9,375 nucleotides of DNA, taken from assembly GCA_023229795.1 (NCBI GenBank), contig JALNYP010000106.1, forward strand, positions 1 to 9,375, given 5' to 3'. The stretch is from Syntrophobacterales bacterium (GTDB lineage: Bacteria > Desulfobacterota > Desulfobaccia > Desulfobaccales > 0-14-0-80-60-11). Below the pieces are notes generated by a model. That model was given only the letters and a program-made list of their open reading frames with translations. It was not told where the DNA came from and did no database searches. Of this stretch, positions 8,135-9,375 are shown piece after piece; positions within the stretch are counted from its first letter, which is position 1, and each line of letters starts with the position of its first letter. The position numbers and the translations under genes were made by a program.

Positions 8135-8155
8135 AAAACCGGTGCCCAACCCAGG
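8132..8155 (-). terminator. Weak candidate intrinsic terminator after the cyclase gene
   Basis: On the minus strand CCTGG (8155-8151) can pair with CCGG (8142-8139) with one bulged base, and seven T residues (8138-8132) follow directly. The stem is only about four pairs, so it may be inefficient or need the larger upstream hairpin at 8173-8202 to help. It lies about 70 bases beyond the cyclase stop codon. Confidence 0.25.
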
Positions 8156-8172
8156 AGATTTTTTAGAGCGCT

Positions 8173-8202
8173 GCCAAAAACTTCCGGGAAAATAGTTTTG
8201 GC
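8173..8202. repeat. Hairpin just downstream of the cyclase gene
   Basis: GCCAAAAAC (8173-8181) pairs with GTTTTGGC (8195-8202) with one unpaired A. The loop contains the small palindrome TTCCGGGAA (8182-8190). It starts about 22 bases after the cyclase stop and no T-run follows it. It could protect the mRNA 3' end or work with the T-run further on. Confidence 0.35.
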
Positions 8203-8223
8203 GGCACAGGGTGGAAAGGCGGC

Positions 8224-9375
8224 TTATGCTGTTTGGTCGATCTCGGCCTCATGCGCCAGCCGGTGCAACCACGCCACCATCCCGGGTGGAACCGAGGTAA
8301 AGTGGATGAGATAGCGCCGGCTTGACTCGTCGAGGAGTTTGATCACCTTGGCGTACCACTGCGGCGGCTCTTCTCCGCCGGTCTCAACGTTCAACCGGAG
8401 CATGAGGTTGGCATGTTGGGCTAACTGGCCGGTGACCTCGACCACCGCCCGCCTCTGGGAGATCTCGACCAGGGCCGCGGGCTGCATCTGGCCGTCGAGG
8501 TGCTTGCCGGTGAGCACAAGGTATTGAAACGGAATTGGCTCAGCAAGGGTGGTGAAGGTCGTATTTTCTTCCTCCAGCAAAAGCTCCGGGTGGTCGGCGT
8601 GGCCCAGCAACTCCCGACATCTGAGGGCCTTTTGCATACCCTTGCCGTGGACCTTGGTCTCCTCGCCCACGATAAGACCATCCTGGACGGCGCTTATCAG
8701 GGTGGGGGAGACGAGCACCTGCCCGCCGACGGTAAAGCTCTCGATGCGAGCCGTCAGGTTGACCGGCTGCCCCACGACCCCATATTTCGATCGTTTCGTC
8801 GAGCCGATGTTGCCTACCACCACATCCCCTGTATGCAGAGCGATCCCCATTTCGATTTCGGGCCACCCCATGTGGGAGTTATGTTCATTCACCCCGCGCA
8901 TCGCCTTCTGCATCGACAGGGCGCAGCGGACGGCCCGCTGGGGCGCATCCGGCATCGCCACGGGGGCGCCGAATATTACCAGGATGGCGTCTCCGATGAT
9001 GTCGTCGATGGTGCCGCCGTGCCGATGAATAAGCTCGACCATGACCGAGAGGTAATGATTGAGCAAGGCCACTACCTCGGCGGCTTCAAGCCGCTCGGCC
9101 AGGGCGGTGAAGCCGCGCAGATCGGACATCAGCAGCGTCACCTGGCGCTTTTCTCCTCCGAGCTTGAGCCCTTCGGGCATATCGAGGAGCACATCCACGA
9201 TGTCGTCGCTCGTATAGCGGCCGAAGGTCTCCCGGATGAACTGATTACGGCGCTCGAGTTGCTCATGAGAGTCCTTCAACTGCTGAGTCATGGTGTTGAA
9301 GGCGGTGGAGAAATCCCCCATGAAGTCAACCTTCTGCTCCAGGTCCCCCGCGGCAATCTGTTGGGTCTTCCAGGT
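8224..9375 (-). CDS. HAMP-linked class III adenylate/guanylate cyclase, C-terminal part (5' end outside window)
   Basis: The frame stays open to the right edge, so 383 residues are visible and the N-terminus (presumably a sensor with transmembrane helices) is missing. An ATG at 9321 is internal to the HAMP domain, not the real start. In visible numbering, residues 1-40 are the end of a HAMP domain (IAAGDLEQKVDFMGDF). Residues 30-75 are a coiled-coil/helical linker with ETFGRYTSDDIV. Residues 78-255 are the catalytic domain, with metal-binding Asp85 (LMSDLRGFT) and Asp129 (IIGDAILVIFGAP) and transition-state Asn206 and Arg210 (VNLTARIE). These four residues suggest an active homodimeric cyclase. 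The usual purine-selecting Lys is Asp125, and its Asp/Thr partner is Gly199, so the substrate (ATP or GTP) cannot be predicted. Residues from about 275 to 370 form a separate beta-rich domain, possibly PilZ-like. It would act at the inner membrane as a signal-controlled cyclic nucleotide synthase. No functional link to the efflux operon is visible. Confidence 0.9.
   Translation of the reverse strand, partial: TWKTQQIAAGDLEQKVDFMGDFSTAFNTMTQQLKDSHEQLERRNQFIRETFGRYTSDDIVDVLLDMPEGLKLGGEKRQVTLLMSDLRGFTALAERLEAAEVVALLNHYLSVMVELIHRHGGTIDDIIGDAILVIFGAPVAMPDAPQRAVRCALSMQKAMRGVNEHNSHMGWPEIEMGIALHTGDVVVGNIGSTKRSKYGVVGQPVNLTARIESFTVGGQVLVSPTLISAVQDGLIVGEETKVHGKGMQKALRCRELLGHADHPELLLEEENTTFTTLAEPIPFQYLVLTGKHLDGQMQPAALVEISQRRAVVEVTGQLAQHANLMLRLNVETGGEEPPQWYAKVIKLLDESSRRYLIHFTSVPPGMVAWLHRLAHEAEIDQTA

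Larger units (their letters stand above)
7869..8223. other. 355-base intergenic region between the cyclase and efflux genes
   Basis: No convincing gene lies here. A 79-codon open frame on the minus strand (7910-8149) has no recognisable domain and an odd Arg/Ser/Tyr-rich composition, so I treat it as chance. The stretch is more AT-rich than the flanking genes. It holds inverted repeats: 8071-8078 with 8085-8093 (GTCGGCAG / CTGCCTGAC), 8101-8108 with 8127-8134 (TTTGCCCT / AGGGCAAA), and 8173-8181 with 8195-8202 (GCCAAAAAC / GTTTTGGC). It also holds the weak promoter and terminator candidates listed separately. The length and the hairpins suggest that the cyclase gene and the efflux operon are separate transcription units. 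Confidence 0.6.

Noticed and set aside
7910..8149. 79-codon open frame on the minus strand upstream of the adaptor
   Set aside because: It has no recognisable domain or convincing ribosome site, its composition is unusual, and it covers hairpins and the candidate promoter.
8549..9028. 159-codon plus-strand frame inside the cyclase gene
   Set aside because: It is antisense to the catalytic domain, whose minus-strand frame has clear conserved motifs.
1..9375. tRNA or rRNA genes
   Set aside because: I saw no tRNA-like cloverleaf or rRNA-conserved sequence on either strand by eye. A tRNAscan or Rfam search was not possible.

Overview
The window looks like chromosomal DNA of a diderm (Gram-negative) bacterium of fairly high GC. 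The three-part RND efflux system implies an outer membrane. The style of the adenylate/guanylate cyclase and the C-run/G-run palindromic repeat suggest a Desulfobacterota (deltaproteobacterial) lineage, but that assignment is an inference and is weak. All large genes lie on the minus strand. Only a small fragment at the left edge reads on the plus strand.

Layout from left to right. Positions 3-173 (+) hold the last 56 codons of a transposase-like protein, probably IS4-family, entering from outside the window. Positions 190-270 hold a two-hairpin palindromic repeat of the kind usually dispersed between genes. Positions 368-7868 (-) are one tightly coupled operon, transcribed right to left. It encodes a periplasmic adaptor (mdtA-like) and two different full-length RND permeases (mdtB-like, then mdtC-like), and both junctions are 4-base ATGA stop/start overlaps. 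Positions 7869-8223 are noncoding, with several hairpins, a weak candidate terminator for the upstream gene and a weak candidate promoter for the efflux operon. Positions 8224-9375 (-) are the C-terminal part of a HAMP/class III nucleotide cyclase protein with an additional C-terminal domain that may be PilZ-like. Its N-terminus lies beyond the right edge.

The efflux genes should work together as an MdtABC-type tripartite pump. The adaptor bridges a permease assembled from two non-identical RND subunits to an outer-membrane channel. No TolC-type channel and no two-component regulator of the BaeSR kind is in the window, so the channel must be encoded elsewhere. Both permeases keep the proton-relay aspartate pair and lysine, so neither looks like a dead subunit.

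Most of the window is recognisable and ordinary. The parts most worth a second look are the cyclase, which has non-canonical base-recognition positions and an unassigned C-terminal domain, the transposase-end/palindromic-repeat junction at the left edge, and the near-identical DNA patches shared by the two tandem permease genes. I found no evidence of a novel multi-gene system.
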